Of a DNA stretch of 64,000 nt, positions 32,764-42,420 are shown in pieces. The position numbers were made by a program, and so were the translations under genes. Position 1 is the stretch's first letter; every line of letters begins with the position of its first letter. The stretch lies in NCBI GenBank assembly GCA_964476585.1, contig CAYZBF010000004.1:38391-102390 (forward strand), written 5' to 3'. Source of the stretch: CAYZBF01 sp964476585 (GTDB lineage: Bacteria > Hydrothermota > UBA3072). The notes under the pieces were generated by a model. The model did no database searches. It worked only from the letters and a program-made list of their open reading frames with translations, and was not told the origin of the DNA.

Positions 32764-35604
32764 GCATATTAGGAGAAAGGGACAATATTTACAATAATTA
32801 TCATCACAATTGTCAGGTGCAAATGGTTTATCAGGATTCGTTATATCTTTAAGTATATACCTCAAGCCTTCCATAAAAATATCCATATTACTCTTGTCAA
32901 TGATATTCTCTTCGTAAGGGTTTCGTAGATTAAAAATTTGTGCTGAAATGTTAGACATATCTATGTTCTTTCTTTTTGAGTATAAATATATATAAATTGG
33001 GAGCTGTAGGCTTTTCATTCTGTCTCTTATGGATTCTCTACTCAGGGCGAATTCGGGGGATTGATTTTTATTGGGTTTCTTTATAAACCCTGTTTTGTAG
33101 TCTATGATGTAATATTTTCCATCTATTTCTTCAATCCTGTCTATCCATCCTTTAATTTTGAACTTCTGTCCGTCAACGTCAATTTCAGTGAGAATCTTTT
33201 CTTCAAGACCTCTTATATAAATATCGTTCTCCTTTGTTCTCTCTATCTCATAACGGATGAATCTCTCAAGGGTCTTTTTTATAATCTCCTTGATTATAAT
33301 ACTTCCCCCGTGGTCTTTAAATTTTTCTTCAAGGCGTTTCGTAAGGGTTTCCATGAAATGTCTCTTATCAATCATAATCTTCTCATTAAGAAATCGACCA
33401 TAATAATCTTTGAGGAAAGCATGAATGAAGATTCCTATAGTACTTCTCTCAATATCCTCTTCGATTTCCTCCCGTTCTTTTAAACGGAGTGCATATCTAT
33501 AGTAAAACTTTAGAGGACAATGAATATATATATCTATTGCAGTGGAATGATACTCTATATTTTCTTTTAGTTTTTTTAGAATTATTTCACTCTTCGGAAA
33601 TTTTTTCTCATCCTTGACAATTTCCACTTTAAATACTGGTTTACACAACGCTATCTTTTCTCCCCTCTTTTCCTTCTCCCAGAGTATTCTCTCAATGAAT
33701 CTGGATCTGATATTTTCGTCAGTCATCTTGAGTTTACCCTGTTTATAGAGAAGATGGACTTCCTTAGCACCGTTAACAAGCCTATAAAAATTGTGTGCAT
33801 AAATAGATTCTTTTTCTATATATCCTGGAATCCCTATATCCACTCTGAGGTGTTGGGGGAGAAGTGGGTCATATTTTTCTACCCCTGGAACGACACCCTC
33901 ATTAACATCTAAAATGATAACCCTGTCAAAATTAAGATTCCTGGTCTCCAGCAGACCCAAAATTTGAGTACCTTTTAATGGTTCTCCTGTGAATGGAATT
34001 TTTGTATTATTTAAATAATTCTGTAAAAAGTTTAAAAGTTGAAGTGAATTATCGAAATCTTCACTCTTTGAAAATACTGAGAATTGTATCTCTTCCAGTT
34101 TCCTTAACAATGTGCCAAAGAATTGGTTGGAAAGAAGGTATTTCTTTATTGATGCATTTTCATATAGAAACAGAAGACATTCCTTTAATAGCTCCACTAC
34201 CTTATTGGGGATTCTTACATCTTCAAATCTACTTATGAAAATTCTATGGAGTTTCTTGAGTTCTCCTATGGCAACATGAAGATTTTCCTCACTTCCAAAG
34301 ATTTTTATAGACTCCTTATTCTCACTCAAAAGCCCTTCAATTTCTTCAAGGGTGAAGAAGGTTTTCAGTTCCTCTCGATTTTTTAAAACGATCAATTTCT
34401 CTATGGTATTTACGAGTATACTGAACTCATAATTACTACTATCAATAGGCAATGTCTTTATATAGGGATGTCGAAGAAGGTTTAAATAATCAGGTGCATA
34501 ATAATGGTAGACACCATTCTCTTCGGTTTTTGTATACTGAAGTGAAAACAAGTATTTTATAAAGTTTGCTAATGGGGTTCTTTTGAACGGATACCCCAGT
34601 GTAATATTAAAATCGGTCTTGTGGGCGGAAGCCACAATATTCAACACCGGTATTAAGGGAGAAGGATCTGGTAGAACGATGGCAAAATCGCCAATATTTC
34701 CAGCATTGTTCAGAATGCTATCTACATTTAAAACTTCAGAGTGTGTGTCGAAGCCCTGATAAAATTTTATGGACGGCTCATCTTTCCACCCTTCCGTTAG
34801 TTTATCGAAACCAACACCCCATTTTTTCTTCCATTCCTGATGGAAATAGTATGGAGCCGATTCAGGAATTTCTTCACCTGTATCATCTATATCATCAGTT
34901 TGAATAACTATTTCCGCTTTATCTTTCTCAAAGAGGCATTTCATTGTTTTCTCTTCGGATCTGTTTAATGCATAAAATCCACAAAAAACAATCTTTTCAA
35001 AAGGTATAAGAGGCTCTATCTCGTTAATATGCTTACTAACATACCTGTATACTTCTCCTCTGTATGTGAGGTTATTCTCTTTTAGAAGGGTATGGAATTT
35101 TTTCTTAACAGTCGAAAATCTTCTCAAAAAATCCCTTGCCCATTCTGTTATATTATCTTCATATTCTGCGAGTTTCTCTATTCCAGATTCATGACCCCAC
35201 TCTATTTCTATTTCCTCAATAGCCTTGAGTATTTTCCCACCCCATTCAACAAAGATGTCCATAGATTCTGCTATTTTGTTTAGGCCTTTATAACCCTTGG
35301 GTTCGCTTTCATTTATGGCTCTGTATAGAAGATAGATTAAGTCAATATCATACTCAGGAATCCGCTCATTGCGCTTTAGCCCAAAAAGGAATTCCATAAA
35401 TTCATCAATTGAGAATCTCTCTGGCGGGATAAATGGCAACTCAACCTTTTTGGCAAGGGAGTCAAGGAGGAAAAGAGAAGGTCGCTTGCCAGGGAATACA
35501 ACGCATATTTTAGAGAGGTCTCTTTTTCCGTTTAGGGAGAGAATATAATCACATATGATGTCTATAAAGTTAGCTTTAACAGGAACTACCGCTATCTTAT
35601 TCAA
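32755..35604 (-). CDS. addB: AddB-like helicase-nuclease subunit
   Basis: A 949-aa partner of AddA in double-strand break end processing. The N-terminal part is an inactivated helicase fold (CVVFPGKRPSLFLLDSLAK; no proper Walker A). The C-terminal nuclease domain has the first cluster Cys in HCPLKFYYRYALRL, the PD-(D/E)XK motif in YYIIDYKTGFI, and the last cysteines in CKYCPFLLIC, so an AddB-type [4Fe-4S] staple is likely. TTG start overlaps addA by 8 bp. The domain layout fits AddB of Bacteroidetes-like systems more than classical Bacillus AddB. Confidence 0.88.
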   Translation of the reverse strand: MNKIAVVPVKANFIDIICDYILSLNGKRDLSKICVVFPGKRPSLFLLDSLAKKVELPFIPPERFSIDEFMEFLFGLKRNERIPEYDIDLIYLLYRAINESEPKGYKGLNKIAESMDIFVEWGGKILKAIEEIEIEWGHESGIEKLAEYEDNITEWARDFLRRFSTVKKKFHTLLKENNLTYRGEVYRYVSKHINEIEPLIPFEKIVFCGFYALNRSEEKTMKCLFEKDKAEIVIQTDDIDDTGEEIPESAPYYFHQEWKKKWGVGFDKLTEGWKDEPSIKFYQGFDTHSEVLNVDSILNNAGNIGDFAIVLPDPSPLIPVLNIVASAHKTDFNITLGYPFKRTPLANFIKYLFSLQYTKTEENGVYHYYAPDYLNLLRHPYIKTLPIDSSNYEFSILVNTIEKLIVLKNREELKTFFTLEEIEGLLSENKESIKIFGSEENLHVAIGELKKLHRIFISRFEDVRIPNKVVELLKECLLFLYENASIKKYLLSNQFFGTLLRKLEEIQFSVFSKSEDFDNSLQLLNFLQNYLNNTKIPFTGEPLKGTQILGLLETRNLNFDRVIILDVNEGVVPGVEKYDPLLPQHLRVDIGIPGYIEKESIYAHNFYRLVNGAKEVHLLYKQGKLKMTDENIRSRFIERILWEKEKRGEKIALCKPVFKVEIVKDEKKFPKSEIILKKLKENIEYHSTAIDIYIHCPLKFYYRYALRLKEREEIEEDIERSTIGIFIHAFLKDYYGRFLNEKIMIDKRHFMETLTKRLEEKFKDHGGSIIIKEIIKKTLERFIRYEIERTKENDIYIRGLEEKILTEIDVDGQKFKIKGWIDRIEEIDGKYYIIDYKTGFIKKPNKNQSPEFALSRESIRDRMKSLQLPIYIYLYSKRKNIDMSNISAQIFNLRNPYEENIIDKSNMDIFMEGLRYILKDITNPDKPFAPDNCDDNYCKYCPFLLICPT

Positions 35605-38600
35605 TCTTTACCACTTTCCCTGTGCTCATCTGTATTATATGGGATTCCACGACTCCTCCAGGAAAGAAATCCAGAAGAACATCTCTATAAATTTGGATTT
35701 GCTTTTTATAACGTGATACCGGTTCATCACCTGTTTTATAATCGATTAAATTTATCCTATCGTGATCAAAGATAACCCTGTCAAAACGGTGTAGATTGCC
35801 ATTCCTACCAACCATTTCCTTCTCTCTCCACACCTTAAGACCTGGAGTGAACCACATTTTAACTTCTTTCATATCCATTACTTTTCTAATTATGCAATTT
35901 GTCTTTTCCTTAAAGAATTGTCTCTCCTGTGGTAGTGCTATTTCATTTAGTGAACATTCTATAATATTCTCAAGATTTTCCATATCATTAATATCTCTTA
36001 CATAATATAGAACCCTGTGCACTATATCGCCCAGTTTTAACGCTTCTTTCCTCTTTCTATTTATCATTGAGCCAATGTCGTTTTTCTTTAAGATTAGCCT
36101 GTTCTCAATCTCACCAACGCTTTCTCTTTCTTCTGTGAATATTTCCAGAAAAGTAGCACTTTCTTTAAATCCCTCGCCTTTCTGGTGTGTTCCACAGCGA
36201 TAATCTCCCTCTACGGTAAAATCTTTTAGTATTTGCATCCAACTTTTACTATAGTTTCCTGAAATTTTGTCGGGAATTAATATATGGAGTTCTTTCTCCG
36301 CCCTTGTCATTGCAACATAGAGATTATTTACTTCCTCAAAAGTGGTATCTGCGTCTCTCCTTTCCAATTCCTCTTTTACTCTTTTTTTAAGCTCAGGGTT
36401 ATTCTCGGGAAGTAAATCTTTGTTATCCAATTTTCCAATCCTTTTGATACCTTCATATTCTACGACAAACTCTTTCTGTTTCTTACTTCTTCCCAACGTA
36501 CTAAAATAGAGAAAAGGTATAATTACAACAGGGAATTCAAGCCCTTTCGCAGAGTGGATAGTCATTACTCTAACAGCGTCTACATTCTCTGGGAGAAGGA
36601 TTGATGGAGGGTCCTGGGAGGATAGGGCGTTCTCCCATTCCTTCATCATAAGACCAATTGAAGTGATTGATTTTTTCTCAAGTTTATGAACAAATTCTAA
36701 AAATCCTTCCAGGAAAGGACTCGACTCGGGGAAATTTTCAGGAATCCTGAAGGTTTTCAATACATCGCTTAAGAGGTCATATAAAGGGAGGAACCCTGCC
36801 TTTGCGAAAAATTTCTGTATAAAATTTTCCCAGATTTCAGAGAAGTCTTCTCTGAAGAGCTCATATATATAATTTTGTTTTCGAAATTCTTCATCTGAAA
36901 CCTTTCCTTCAAACCACCCCTTTATCTCTTCAAAAGACTTTTTTGTTTCTCTTGTGAAGAATGGGGAAGTTATGAACCCAAAGAATGCCAGGTCATCAAT
37001 TGGATGCTGGAGAAATTTCAGAAGGGAAATAATCCCCTTAATATTGTTGTTGCTGGATAAATAAAGACTTTCGTTTGATATTACAGCGATACTAAGAGAT
37101 GTGAGCCAGTCAACAACTGATTTCCCCTGTTGATTTGTTCGAACAAGTATAGCTATTTCCCTATTGGAAAATCGCTTCTTTATTTTGTGAATTGTGTTTA
37201 TTAATTCATTTCTTATACTTTTCTCTAAACTCTCCTTATCAGTGGAATCGCTCTTGATTTTTTTAAGAGAGACATAACCCTCGAAATTATTTTTCTCTGG
37301 ATAGTATCTCTGTTTAACACTTTCTTCTGTATAATAATTCGCTTTTTCCCGCATTCTTGCTCTACTACTGTCGGGGAGGTTCGAAAATACCTCATTGTTA
37401 AATCTCACTATTTCTGAGCCGCTCCTGAAATTTGTATCGATAACCTCATCCTTTTTCTCGCTTACATCTACACAGGAAAAGCTATTGAATACTTTGTCAA
37501 ATAATTCTACATCTCCGCCTCTCCATTGATATATAGCCTGCTTTGGATCTCCCACAAAGAAGAAACTTCCTCCCTCTGAAAGACTATTTTCAATGAGCGG
37601 GTTTAGATTTATCCACTGACTGTGGCTTGTATCCTGGAATTCATCTATCAGGAAATGGTCATATCTTTCACCAATTCTATAGTAAATAAAAGGAACATCA
37701 AATTCATCAAATAGGCTCTTCAATTCAGAATTTATGTCTTCAATGAACCTAATTCTTTCCTCTTTCTTTAAATCTTTTAGTATTTCTTTATAATTGTGGT
37801 ATATTTGGATATGATAATTATAATTCCTGAATATCTTATAAGTGTAGTATTCGAAGATGGTATTCTTTAGCCTTTCAAATAAAGGACAGAACTTATTCCT
37901 TTTTAATGTTGCGTTATTTTTTAAAACGCCCTCACAATCTTTTTTAAGGTAGGCACTGTTCAGGAGTTCATTTATATCTGTTGTCCCTTTTCTTAGTTTT
38001 TTAAGGAAAATTTTGTGTAAATTTTGGTTTGCCCCTGGTAACTTTAGTATTTCTGTAGCAATACCGATAGCGTCTTTACGTAAATTCTTCATTATCCTGT
38101 AAGGTTCTGCAACACTTCTTTTTGGGATTTCAAAGGGCTGATTTAACTCTTTCTCATAATCACTGATCTCTTCCATTTCATTTAATATGATGTCTTTAAA
38201 TCTCCAGTAGGTTTTGTTCTCGAACTCAATCATAGAGATTAAAAAGTCAGTCATTAACTGCTGTAATTTTTCATCATCTTTTACGTTCTCAATCAATTTT
38301 GAAATAGCATATTCTTTATAATATTGAACTTCAAATATAAGCTCAGTTTGTGGGGATAATCCGAGATCTATAGAGAATACTTTTATGAGTTTATTTATAA
38401 AACTATCTATGGTTCTTACTGAAAAATCGCTAAAGTTGTAAAGAATCCAGTCAACCAATTTTTCAGAATATTTATCTTCTTTAACTAATACTTCCCTCTT
38501 TAAAATGGAGAGTATCCGCTCCTTCATTTCTGTTGCTGCTTTATTCGTGAATGTTATGGCGAGAGTTCTTTTGAGATTTTCCCTGTTCTGTTTTAATAAT

Positions 38601-38677
38601 TTGATATATCTTTTTGACAGTCTATGAGTCTTTCCACCACCTGCTGAGGCAAGTATCTTTTTGAATCTGTCTTTCAT
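35597..38677 (-). CDS. addA: AddA-like UvrD-family helicase with RecB nuclease domain
   Basis: A 1026-aa superfamily 1 helicase-nuclease. Motif I is ASAGGGKTHRLSKRY (about residues 10-24), motif II DEFQDTSHSQW, motif III GDPKQAIYQWRGGD, motif V VMTIHSAKGLEFPVVI and motif VI YVAMTRAEKELHILIP. The C-terminal RecB-type nuclease domain has LGDIVHRVLYYV and the catalytic LIDYKTGDEP. With AddB it resects broken ends for RecA loading. The promoter ends 8 bp before the ATG, so the mRNA is near-leaderless. RecN is encoded at 54916. Confidence 0.93.
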   Translation of the reverse strand: MKDRFKKILASAGGGKTHRLSKRYIKLLKQNRENLKRTLAITFTNKAATEMKERILSILKREVLVKEDKYSEKLVDWILYNFSDFSVRTIDSFINKLIKVFSIDLGLSPQTELIFEVQYYKEYAISKLIENVKDDEKLQQLMTDFLISMIEFENKTYWRFKDIILNEMEEISDYEKELNQPFEIPKRSVAEPYRIMKNLRKDAIGIATEILKLPGANQNLHKIFLKKLRKGTTDINELLNSAYLKKDCEGVLKNNATLKRNKFCPLFERLKNTIFEYYTYKIFRNYNYHIQIYHNYKEILKDLKKEERIRFIEDINSELKSLFDEFDVPFIYYRIGERYDHFLIDEFQDTSHSQWINLNPLIENSLSEGGSFFFVGDPKQAIYQWRGGDVELFDKVFNSFSCVDVSEKKDEVIDTNFRSGSEIVRFNNEVFSNLPDSSRARMREKANYYTEESVKQRYYPEKNNFEGYVSLKKIKSDSTDKESLEKSIRNELINTIHKIKKRFSNREIAILVRTNQQGKSVVDWLTSLSIAVISNESLYLSSNNNIKGIISLLKFLQHPIDDLAFFGFITSPFFTRETKKSFEEIKGWFEGKVSDEEFRKQNYIYELFREDFSEIWENFIQKFFAKAGFLPLYDLLSDVLKTFRIPENFPESSPFLEGFLEFVHKLEKKSITSIGLMMKEWENALSSQDPPSILLPENVDAVRVMTIHSAKGLEFPVVIIPFLYFSTLGRSKKQKEFVVEYEGIKRIGKLDNKDLLPENNPELKKRVKEELERRDADTTFEEVNNLYVAMTRAEKELHILIPDKISGNYSKSWMQILKDFTVEGDYRCGTHQKGEGFKESATFLEIFTEERESVGEIENRLILKKNDIGSMINRKRKEALKLGDIVHRVLYYVRDINDMENLENIIECSLNEIALPQERQFFKEKTNCIIRKVMDMKEVKMWFTPGLKVWREKEMVGRNGNLHRFDRVIFDHDRINLIDYKTGDEPVSRYKKQIQIYRDVLLDFFPGGVVESHIIQMSTGKVVKIE

Positions 38678-38685
38678 TTAATTAA

Positions 38686-38713
38686 AGAATAGATTTAGAG
38701 TTAGCAAAGTCAA
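38686..38713 (-). promoter_or_regulatory. Near-leaderless promoter of addAB
   Basis: On the - strand: TTGACT (38713-38708), 16-bp spacer, TATTCT (38691-38686), then 8 bp (TTAATTAA) to ATG 38677. Confidence 0.65.
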
Positions 38714-38739
38714 GGGGGGAAGTCGCCACGCTCCACTAA

Positions 38740-38992
38740 AAAAAAGTGATGGGATGCAGGTGAACGCAGATATACACATCGAGATTATCGCTACGCAGGG
38801 CAAACCTTTAGGTTTGCTAACCGCTTGATTTGCAAGAGCTTCTGCATAACTAAAGCCATACCCTACTTCATGCACAACCCATGAGAAGTTATCTCAATCG
38901 AGGATCGAATATTTAGCATCGGGAATCCAGTATTCTGACTTCTGATTACTAACTACTAACTTCTGATTCACTCAGTCACTCATCTACCCAAA
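38740..38992. repeat. Repeat-rich spacer between addA and sufC
   Basis: No gene is seen. 38755-38780 contains (complement) ATCTGCGTTCACCTGC, like 4923-4940. 38799-38868 shares the blocks GCAAACCTTTAGGTTTGC, ATTTGCAAG, CTAAAGCC and CCCTACTT with 4741-4790. 38931-38990 is, on the complement, a run of units such as GTAGATGA-GTGACTGA-GTGAATCA and GTAGTTA-GTAATCA, another member of the octamer family. Confidence 0.5.
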
Positions 38993-38996
38993 TACC

Positions 38997-39025
38997 TTGA
39001 CAGACTACTTTCTTAATCGCATAAT
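38997..39025 (+). promoter_or_regulatory. Promoter of sufC-sufB
   Basis: TTGACA at 38997-39002, 17-bp spacer, CATAAT at 39020-39025. The ATG is 21 bp on, after AGGAGGT, so the transcript has a short leader with a ribosome site. Confidence 0.6.
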
Positions 39026-39046
39026 ACACAGAATTCAGGAGGTAAG

Positions 39047-39811
39047 ATGGGAAAAAAGATGCTTTTGGAGATAGAAAATCTCTCTGTAAAAGCAGGGGAT
39101 AAGCAACTCCTTCACGATGTAGATATGAGAGTCAGGAAAGGTGAAGTCCATGTGATCTTTGGTCCTAATGGTTCGGGTAAATCCAGCTTTGTAAATGCGA
39201 TTATGGGCTTGCCCAATTATGAGATAATATCAGGTGATATAAGATTCAAAGGGAAATCAATTATTGATTTTTCCTTGACTGAAAGAGCAAAAATGGGGAT
39301 TGGACTTGCCTTTCAGCATTCGCCAGTGGTCGAAGGAGTTTCATTGGATGTTCTCATCCATGCAATAGCTAAAGATCAAGATGTATTGGATGAAATAACA
39401 AAAGAGGCTGACCTAAAAGATCATCTTGACAGGGAGGTCAATGTGGGCTTTTCTGGTGGTGAGAGAAAGAGAGGCGAACTCTTGCAGCTTCTTGCCCAAT
39501 CACCGCAACTCGTAATGTTTGATGAACCTGATTCGGGTGTAGATGTAGAAAATATTGGGCTAATAGTAAAAATTATTAGGAAATTATTACAGAAAGACGT
39601 TCCAATAATAAAACGACAAAATAGCGGTATAATAGTGACCCATTCAGGCAATATATTGGAAGAAATACATGCAAATATAGGATATGTGATGATTGGTGGT
39701 AGAATCGTCTGTTCTGGTCCTCCACTGGATATCTTTGACCAGATAAAAACCAATGGTTTTGCTCAATGTGAAAGGGAAGCAAGGAAATTTGAAAAATCTA
39801 AAGGACTATAA
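39047..39811 (+). CDS. sufC: Fe-S cluster assembly ATPase SufC
   Basis: A 254-aa ABC-type ATPase of the SUF scaffold complex. Walker A GPNGSGKS (39-46), Q-loop in LAFQHSP, signature GFSGGERKRGELLQLLAQ, Walker B QLVMFDEPDSGVD and a switch His in THSGNIL are all present. AGGAGGT precedes the ATG. Only one SufB/D-like gene follows and no sufS, sufE or sufU, as in the minimal two-gene SMS (SmsCB) systems of anaerobes. It overlaps the next gene. Confidence 0.93.
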   Translation: MGKKMLLEIENLSVKAGDKQLLHDVDMRVRKGEVHVIFGPNGSGKSSFVNAIMGLPNYEIISGDIRFKGKSIIDFSLTERAKMGIGLAFQHSPVVEGVSLDVLIHAIAKDQDVLDEITKEADLKDHLDREVNVGFSGGERKRGELLQLLAQSPQLVMFDEPDSGVDVENIGLIVKIIRKLLQKDVPIIKRQNSGIIVTHSGNILEEIHANIGYVMIGGRIVCSGPPLDIFDQIKTNGFAQCEREARKFEKSKGL

Positions 39812-40907
39812 GATTTTAGAAGAAGAGATGACTGCTCTTCGGCGTGTAGGGTATGATGCAAAAGGAGAAATAGAACGTTCAGGATCTTTTCTTATTGTAG
39901 ATGATAAGGAAGAGGAATCTTTATCTCACGAGGATTCACTCATCATATTACCAATGTCTTTGGCTTGTGAGGAATTTCCCTGGGTAAATGGTCTTCTATT
40001 TTCACTTGTAGATAAAGACCAGGACAAATGGACAAAAATGGTATCGGAAGCAGAGCAACTTGTCGGGAGTTTCATCTATGTTAAAGAAGGAGTTAAAGTA
40101 AAATTTCCGGTTCAATCTTGTTTCTTCCTTCATAGTGAAGGCTTTGAGCAAATCCTTCATAATATTATAGTAGTGGAACAAGGCTCAGAGTTAGACGTAA
40201 TTACTGGGTGTACCACCGGTAATCTCGTAACTAAGGGAAGGCACATTGCAGTTACTGAAACTTTTGTAAAAGAGGAAGCATCCCTTTCCTTTACAATGAT
40301 ACATGATTGGGGTGCAGAGACTGTGGTTTATCCCAGGGCTGCAATAAATATCGAAAGAAAAGGAACTTATACCTCCAACTATATTGCTTTAACAAAGGTT
40401 AAAGAGATTCAGAGTAATCCAATTGCATATCTTGAAGATGACGGAACAGTGAAATTTAGTTCAATAATATACGGACAACCGGGTTCAAAGATTGATATGG
40501 GTGCCAGAGCAGTGCTCAAAGGACGAAACTCAAGCGCGGAGATTATAAGCAGGGTAGTATCAAAAAATAGCAGGATAATATCAAGGGGATATATTGAAGG
40601 GGGAAATGAAGGGACAAAGGGACACATGGAATGTAATGGTCTTCTCCTGGATGATGAAGCTTGGGTTTATGCTATTCCAGAATTAGAAGCAACTCATCTT
40701 GATACTCAACTTTCACATGAGGCTTCGGTAGGCAAGATAGCAGGAGAACAGCTAAACTACCTTATGTCCAGGGGTTTAGACGAAGAAAATGCGAGAGGTC
40801 TCTTGATTAGAGGTTTCCTTGAAGGAGGCATCAAAGGACTTCCAGAAGGTCTCCAGAATAGAATTGATAATATGATACAACAGGCAACCTCAAGAGAATC
40901 TATATAA
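39789..40907 (+). CDS. sufB: SufB/SufD-family Fe-S scaffold protein (SmsB-like)
   Basis: A roughly 372-aa right-handed beta-helix scaffold protein. The C-terminal signature LSHEASVGKIAGEQLNYLMS followed by RGLDEENARGLLIRGF is diagnostic of SufB/SufD. The N-terminal region has RRVGYDAKGEIERSGSFLIV, the short form typical of archaeal and anaerobe proteins. The start is uncertain: TTG 39789 follows AAGGA and gives a family-like N-terminus, ATG 39828 is downstream without a good site, and ATG 39753 would overlap sufC by 59 bp. As the only scaffold gene next to sufC it probably forms a homodimer on SufC. Confidence 0.88.
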   Translation: MKNLKDYKILEEEMTALRRVGYDAKGEIERSGSFLIVDDKEEESLSHEDSLIILPMSLACEEFPWVNGLLFSLVDKDQDKWTKMVSEAEQLVGSFIYVKEGVKVKFPVQSCFFLHSEGFEQILHNIIVVEQGSELDVITGCTTGNLVTKGRHIAVTETFVKEEASLSFTMIHDWGAETVVYPRAAINIERKGTYTSNYIALTKVKEIQSNPIAYLEDDGTVKFSSIIYGQPGSKIDMGARAVLKGRNSSAEIISRVVSKNSRIISRGYIEGGNEGTKGHMECNGLLLDDEAWVYAIPELEATHLDTQLSHEASVGKIAGEQLNYLMSRGLDEENARGLLIRGFLEGGIKGLPEGLQNRIDNMIQQATSRESI

Positions 40908-40946
40908 TTAACAGCAAACCTTAATCAATCATAGATTCTTTAATGT

Positions 40947-40970
40947 ATCGACTCTCAAGAGAGAGTCGAT
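40947..40970. terminator. Bidirectional hairpin between sufB and tsaB
   Basis: ATCGACTCTC-AAGA-GAGAGTCGAT, a perfect 10-bp stem with a 4-nt loop, lying between two convergent genes and touching the stop codon of the - strand gene. U-runs are short on both sides. Confidence 0.65.
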
Positions 40971-42026
40971 TTAGACACTGATCTCCATTATTACGCCATC
41001 AACGTTATTATGATAATAACCATGTTTTGTTCCAACGACTTTGAATCCAAATGACTTATATAGCTCAAAAGCTGCCTTATTATTTATTCGATGCTCAAGA
41101 TAACAAGATTTAATTGATTTATTTTTCTCTAATTCTTGCAATAAATAGTTTAACATTGTTGCACCATACCCTTTTCTCCAGTGCTCCTTGGAAACAGCTA
41201 TGTTCATTAGATGAAACTTTTCTCCTTCCTGACGTCCAATCATATATGAAATGATACTGTTATCGAGAGTGCCAACTATCGAAAGGCAGTTTTTCATTAT
41301 AATTGTAAAATAGAAGGTATCTGCATCCCAGGGCTCTAAAAACACATCTTCTTCAATTTTGCTGATTTCCTTTATATCATCGATCTCCATTGGGCGTAAA
41401 ATGAGGTTTGTTTCCCCCTTTTTTCTGTATGCTTCTGAAGGAGCAACGTAGTTCGGAACTACAGGATTAAGCGTGTGCGGCGCCTCCTTTCTGTAGAGTT
41501 TTATCAAAAGTGAAGCAACGGCAGGCTGAGGATAGACTGAATATCCATTCCCTTCGATTATCTCCCTATTTAATTCTGCTCCATTCCCAAAGATAATTGG
41601 TTTCTCATGGAGGGTTGCCAGATAGTCCAGAAAATCCAGGATTTTCATTACTCTGCCAGTAAATATTTCTTCAGTTGAGGAAGGTGTCTTTTTAAAATGA
41701 GCAGCATGAACAACCTCTTTTCTTGCATACAAAATGGGTAAGATATGTCCGATTGGTGCTCCTTCAATCATTGTAAGGAAGGTAGAATAGCCAAGGATAG
41801 GTATATTGTGAGGGAACGCAATGCCCTGTGCAATCACTAATCCAACACGAAGGCCGGTAAAGGATCCGGGCCCAATAGTTATTAAAATCTTTTCTAATTC
41901 TTTCGGTTTTATTCCTAATCCCTTTAACTTATGAGGAACATCTTCCACATATTCAAGTTCAAAATATCTGTTATCGTCTATTGCAAGGCCGCCCCTTTTA
42001 GCCGAGCTGTCAATTCCTATAATCAT
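40971..42026 (-). CDS. tsaB: TsaB-RimI fusion protein
   Basis: A 351-aa two-domain protein. Residues 1 to about 205 are TsaB of the tRNA t6A synthesis complex (IIGIDSSAKRGGLAI; IGPGSFTGLRVG at 51-62). Residues from about 210 to 351 are a RimI-type GNAT N-acetyltransferase (LILRPMEIDDIKEISKIEED; acetyl-CoA loop HWRKGYGATML; LEHRINNKAAFELYKSFGF). tsaB and rimI are often neighbours; here they are fused. TsaE is encoded directly upstream with a 17-bp overlap. TsaD and TsaC are not in the window. Confidence 0.93.
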   Translation of the reverse strand: MIIGIDSSAKRGGLAIDDNRYFELEYVEDVPHKLKGLGIKPKELEKILITIGPGSFTGLRVGLVIAQGIAFPHNIPILGYSTFLTMIEGAPIGHILPILYARKEVVHAAHFKKTPSSTEEIFTGRVMKILDFLDYLATLHEKPIIFGNGAELNREIIEGNGYSVYPQPAVASLLIKLYRKEAPHTLNPVVPNYVAPSEAYRKKGETNLILRPMEIDDIKEISKIEEDVFLEPWDADTFYFTIIMKNCLSIVGTLDNSIISYMIGRQEGEKFHLMNIAVSKEHWRKGYGATMLNYLLQELEKNKSIKSCYLEHRINNKAAFELYKSFGFKVVGTKHGYYHNNVDGVIMEISV

Positions 42027-42420
42027 TTATAGTTACCTCTCGTTCTTCTCTTCCTACTATATCAATCTTAACCTCTATTCTCTCTTCGGGGAGTTTATAC
42101 CTTACCCTATCAGCCCATTCAATAGCAGTTATTCCATCTAAGAGAAAATATTCTTCAAATGGAATTATTTCATCAGATGTTCCAATTCTATAAAAGTCAA
42201 TATGATACAACTTCATTTTACTTTCATATGAACGCATAAGCACAAAAGAAGGACTTCGAATAATTTCATTAATTCCAAGGGCCTTTGCTATTCCTTTAAC
42301 AAATACTGTTTTCCCTGCTCCAAGGGTTCCAATGAGTGCTATGCAGGTGGGTTCCTTTAAGCCGTATGTGAGGTCCATTGCCACTTTCATTGTCTCAGAA
42401 GCACTTTTTGTGATAGGCAA
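42010..42420 (-). CDS. tsaE: tRNA t6A synthesis ATPase TsaE
   Basis: A 136-aa P-loop ATPase: Walker A GTLGAGKT (31-38), then SPSFVLMRSYE, YHIDFYRIG and ITAIEWADRV, all typical of TsaE. Start chosen is TTG 42420, with GGAGG 5 bp upstream and a family-like MPITKSASET N-terminus; longer in-frame starts (to 42489) would run far into coaX. It overlaps coaX by 26 bp and tsaB by 17 bp. It powers turnover of the TsaBD complex. Confidence 0.92.
   Translation of the reverse strand: MPITKSASETMKVAMDLTYGLKEPTCIALIGTLGAGKTVFVKGIAKALGINEIIRSPSFVLMRSYESKMKLYHIDFYRIGTSDEIIPFEEYFLLDGITAIEWADRVRYKLPEERIEVKIDIVGREEREVTINDYRN

Noticed and set aside
38931..38990. CRISPR array
   Set aside because: Units are 7-8 bp, degenerate and without unique spacers, and no cas genes are present.
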